From Diphasiastrum complanatum (taxonomy: Eukaryota > Streptophyta > Lycopodiopsida > Lycopodiales > Lycopodiaceae), in NCBI GenBank assembly GCA_029204225.1, contig CM055101.1, forward strand, positions 32,805,683 to 32,869,682: a stretch of 64,000 nt of DNA. Direction: 5' to 3'. The notes below the pieces were generated by a model. It had not been told where the DNA came from. It did not search any database and saw nothing but the letters and a program-made list of their open reading frames with translations. Below are positions 60,922-64,000 of the stretch, one piece after another (the stretch's first letter is position 1; every line of letters begins with the position of its first letter). Position numbers and translations under genes: made by a program.

Positions 60922-61456
60922 TCAGTTCCAGTCATGTTCTACATGTTTAACATGTCTCTCGAACCAGATTGCAATATCCTCTATGCATGCTTGAGCAGCT
61001 CTTGTGTTCATCAAACATTCCAATGTCACAAATCCATGAACTGCAGCTCTGTAGGTCAAAATACTTGCATCAACATTGTTTCTTTGTAAAGCATCAACAT
61101 ATGCAGCTGCTCTATCTCTAAGCATATCTAATTCTGCACTAACCACCAAAGTAGAAGGCATCTGTTTAAGTGCAGGTACTTCTGAAGGCAATAGCGGGTC
61201 AACTGCTGGATGATCAAGACGATTTTCACCTTCTGGAAGAACCAATCTCCATATAAGGGCAAGGGTATCTCTATCGATAAAGTATGCATCAGAAAGTAGG
61301 ATTTCTGATGGGAGGGGTGTAACCCCACTAAACAATGGGCAGACCAACACCTGTGCAGAAATTTGTAAAGGCTCCAACTCCAAGCACATGTTCATTGCCA
61401 CCCTTGTCACTTGTTCAGCAATGGTTCCCCCTGCTCCAACACCCATAACCACACAT
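60922..61456 (-). CDS. Last exon of a CXE11/CXE16-like carboxylesterase, catalytic Ser replaced
   Basis: The acceptor TTGCTTTGCAG ends at 61457; 177 codons and a stop follow without interruption. Known: plant CXE proteins are HSL-type alpha/beta-hydrolases that cleave ester substrates. Blocks typical of the CXE11/CXE16 group include AQVLVCPLFSG, LLSDAYFIDRDTLALIWRL, LDHPAVDPLLP and LKQMPSTLVVSAELDMLRDR. The acid (Asp in ELDMLRDR) and His (AVHGFVTLE) are present, but the nucleophile elbow reads GVGAGG where the family has G-x-S-x-G, so Ser is Gly. The upstream exon with the HGGG oxyanion motif is not in the window. It could be a non-catalytic homologue or an early pseudogene. The open frame itself is intact. 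Confidence 0.8.
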
Positions 61457-62681
61457 CTGCAAAGCAACTAGGACAATTTTTGTATGAGCCTTGAGTTCCC
61501 CAAAGTTTTTTTGATCCAAATTCTCACAACAACATGCAAAGCACACTTGAACATGTAAGCAAGTGCCTATTCAAACAATCTGTACAACTAGCAACAAAAA
61601 GACCTGCAATGGAAACTGATATGCCTATAAGAACAAGTTGTCCATGATCCTTTGTAAGTGATAGCATAACATATCAACATTGTGACGAACAAAGCATGAA
61701 GAACGAAGCCAAGGAGAAAATGACGACTGTGTTGGTTGTAACTAGTATGTCAACCATCTACACTCTTGGCTTGCAAATGAAGACCAGATCCTACACGGCC
61801 TCAAGATGTCATGTACCATTTCTTCATATAACACATTCCTGAACATACTGTAACAAAGTGTTCAAAACCTAAAAGCAGTATTGGAAAACATAGTCATAGA
61901 AAACTGTGAATTCATGCAATAATGGATGAAGTGCATAAAAGGGATGCCAATCAAATGGTAATCCTTTTACGAGAGCTTACCTGGATCTTGTTTAAGAGTG
62001 GGTATACAAAACCTAGAGATTACCCTGGCTCATTGTGATGGAAGGAGAATCTTCTGAAACCAAATTATAGAAACGACCAAAATACATCTAATGCACATTG
62101 ATTTCTGACAATTATAGACATCTAGTAAGCTAAGTTAACAACTGATCATCTCTTAAATAGCCCATCTAAATCCCTGAAAGGAAATTCAAGCTCATATTTG
62201 GCCCTTTCTTATTGAATCAAACTACTATAATTCTCTCTCTTAAATACTTACCGATTTGTGTAAGTGGAATTTTGACCTATTACAACATGAAATCCCCTGC
62301 CCCCCTTGGCATTTTTCCCTAAAAGATGGAGGGTCACATCTGTTATGGAGGCGATTTGTATTCTTGATCATCAAAAAGACAGAACAATAACCCTTGAAGC
62401 TCTGAATCTGAAGCTCCAAAAATAAGTTTATGAGGAATTGTTGATCCATAAGCTTTGCCACATGAAATTTTCAAAAGATGGCCAACGAAGAGATTGATAT
62501 TGCAAATATATTGTTCAATAAACCAAACAAGTCCAAAGGGAATTGGTATAACTTAACACCACAAAATCGTAGTTTGTCTGCTTCGTCCATAAAGTATTGA
62601 CTAAAACTAATTCATTCAGTACCCTTTGACTGGTATCATTGAAGACTGGTGCTTCTTTATCCATTACTCCAAATTGCTTAC
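61457..62681. other. Non-coding stretch upstream of the carboxylesterase exon
   Basis: Probably intron or intergenic DNA. No exon with the CXE N-terminal motifs (HGGGW-type) was seen on the minus strand. Confidence 0.5.
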
Positions 62682-62743
62682 CATCATCTTCGACATTTAG
62701 ATCAATCAGAGTAACAATTCCATGTTCTTCTTCATATCCCATA
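62682..62743 (-). CDS. Candidate internal exon, gene unknown
   Basis: A 62-bp minus-strand exon between acceptor ATTTTTGCAG and donor GTAAGC. It encodes MGYEEEHGIVTLIDLNVEDD plus split codons at both ends. Its 5' phase completes the split codon left by the candidate exon 63472-63303 (AG + T = Ser). Support is splice signals and phase only. It is unlike any part of the carboxylesterase. Confidence 0.35.
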
Positions 62744-63302
62744 CTGCAAAAATATCTCTATTTGTCAGGCCCATTAGGCCTTCTCATGATGTCTCCTCAA
62801 GGTCGCATATATCACCAATTTGACCTTCTACTTGTTCATCATCATCTAAATATGTGCATTGATTTTGCAATGGTCTTAATGTGGAACATGCGGTTGGATA
62901 TCACTTTGATCTTCCAGCCCAGATTCATGTTGCTCCTCAAGGTAATCATCAAATTTATCATTTCCTCCTTGATCAGAATATCTTATGTAGATGTCAGATT
63001 CAAGATATGGTTGACAAGTTGAACCACCTGGTGATCAAAATTGATTACCAGATAGATAGTTTCCATATCCTTGATCATCTTGGTATTTTGTACAAGCTTA
63101 ATATTGAAAAAGGTTATTATAAAACAGATACTTAAAACCTTAGATTCTAAATGACCAGAATGCAGCTGTAAATTGATCATTATCTGCAGTCTTGAAAATT
63201 GCTTTCAGAATAATTCACTGCAATAATATACATAGACATGTACAAGCGTCAGTAAATACAACACCAATGTCAAGCACATATTGAAAAATGGTCAATAATG
63301 AC

Positions 63303-63472
63303 CTGTCAAGTTTTGTCAAGTATTGCTTGAGTATCGATAAACGGTTCGGTATGTGCTGCTCAATGATGGGTTCAACTGGCACTGATTTCGCCCAAAGCTC
63401 TGCGTCAATATATTTACGTAATTGATCATACATTAACGATAAAAGCTTTTTTACGCTTGAAGCAACCAATTC
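63303..63472 (-). CDS. Candidate internal exon, gene unknown
   Basis: A 170-bp minus-strand exon between acceptor TTTCCTAG and donor GTCATT, encoding 56 codons plus two bases (ELVASSVKKLLSLMYDQLRK ... LSILKQYLTKLD). It is Leu/Lys-rich, probably helical, with no stop in frame across the exon. The donor is weak. I do not recognise the family. Confidence 0.35.
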
Positions 63473-63675
63473 CTAGGAAACCAAATCAATATCTATGGAC
63501 TCTATAAACTGTGAATCTCAATGAAAAACTGCCAATGCATCTGGCCTTTTATGACATTAAGCACGCTGTCAACGCAATGCTAATTTGTATTTTGAGATGA
63601 GTTCAGCAACTAGAAAAAGGCTATATGAAGTAAAAATTGATATTTATCCACACCCCAATTCTTTGATGCGTTGTC

Positions 63676-63924
63676 ATGACTCATGTTCATCTTGCCAACA
63701 ACTATTACATGGCATACCTAAGGGACATCGATCAAGCAAGAGATGTTGCTATCACAAGGCGAGAAATCTTTGTCAATCGACAAATGGCGAGAAGTCATTC
63801 TGAGAGAGACAGCATAGCTGTTATAAGGATCATGCAAGGCAAGAAACATTTCCAAGCAACTATGTTTCAGTATTTACATAGTCAGTATCTCGAAAGAATG
63901 GGAGGAATAGAGTCGAGATGGTAA
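63676..63924 (+). other. Unassigned 82-codon open frame
   Basis: Starts MTHVHLANNYYMAYL and is Arg/Gln/Met-rich, with a helical look and no stop until 63924. No motif, promoter or splice signal supports it as a gene. It may be chance or a fragment. Confidence 0.2.
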
Positions 63925-64000
63925 GAGTTTGATTATTCAAAATACACCGAGATTTAATTAATGAACTAAGGATAAGAAGTACAACATTGTCATAGAGAGG

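Overview
The window is nuclear DNA of a flowering or other seed plant. Plant-type spliced genes sit at the two edges and about 55 kb of nested, decayed LTR retrotransposons lie between them. Plant copia elements with initiator-Met-tRNA primer sites and plant gypsy elements with Asp- or Arg-type primer sites are present. Nothing looks bacterial or organellar, no tRNA, rRNA or CRISPR array was seen, and I cannot name the species.

Edges. Positions 1-2270 (minus) hold an almost complete four-exon gene for a PQQ-repeat quinoprotein of the plant polyvinyl-alcohol-dehydrogenase-like family, with a signal peptide and a TATA-like box. Positions 60922-61456 (minus) hold the last exon of a CXE11/CXE16-like carboxylesterase whose catalytic serine is replaced by glycine. 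Two phase-compatible candidate exons of an unidentified minus-strand gene lie at 62682-62743 and 63303-63472.

Left nest (5503-15900). A GACGTC-rich DNA-transposon-like repeat with a CACTA-type end is split at 5743-5747/15562-15566 by a non-autonomous minus-strand LTR element (5748-15561, duplication AAATC). The left LTR of that element is itself split by a copia element (copia-1, 6067-11817, duplication TCAAA). Restoring the oldest site shows that the LTR element landed in the loop of a 39-bp-arm palindrome.

Middle nest (17626-39375). A plus-strand gypsy element (gypsy-1, LTR 18043-18774, Asp-tRNA primer site) lies next to a fragment of its own family. Its coding region is interrupted by a 14.7-kb minus-strand gypsy element (gypsy-2, 22228-36947, duplication AACAT). 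Gypsy-2 looks Tat-like. It has a degenerate first RNase H and a second RNase H-like domain placed after the integrase, followed by a coiled-coil coding region.

Right nest (39376-59640). This is a patchwork of copia pieces. Copia-2 carries an internal inversion flanked by inverted repeats. Copia-3 is a minus-strand gag-protease between 640-bp direct repeats. Copia-5 belongs to the copia-1 family, contains a 184-bp CT microsatellite, and appears to be split by about 9 kb of later DNA that contains copia-4 and an unidentified 1.1-kb minus-strand coding region. A gypsy polymerase fragment (gypsy-3) closes the block.

Every transposon frame seen is broken, very often by TAG, TGA or TAA in place of Trp, Gln or Arg codons, which is what long-term decay of methylated cytosines produces. 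The transposons do not form a working pathway. What links them is their order of insertion, read from target-site duplications. All percentages, alignments and domain calls here were made by eye.
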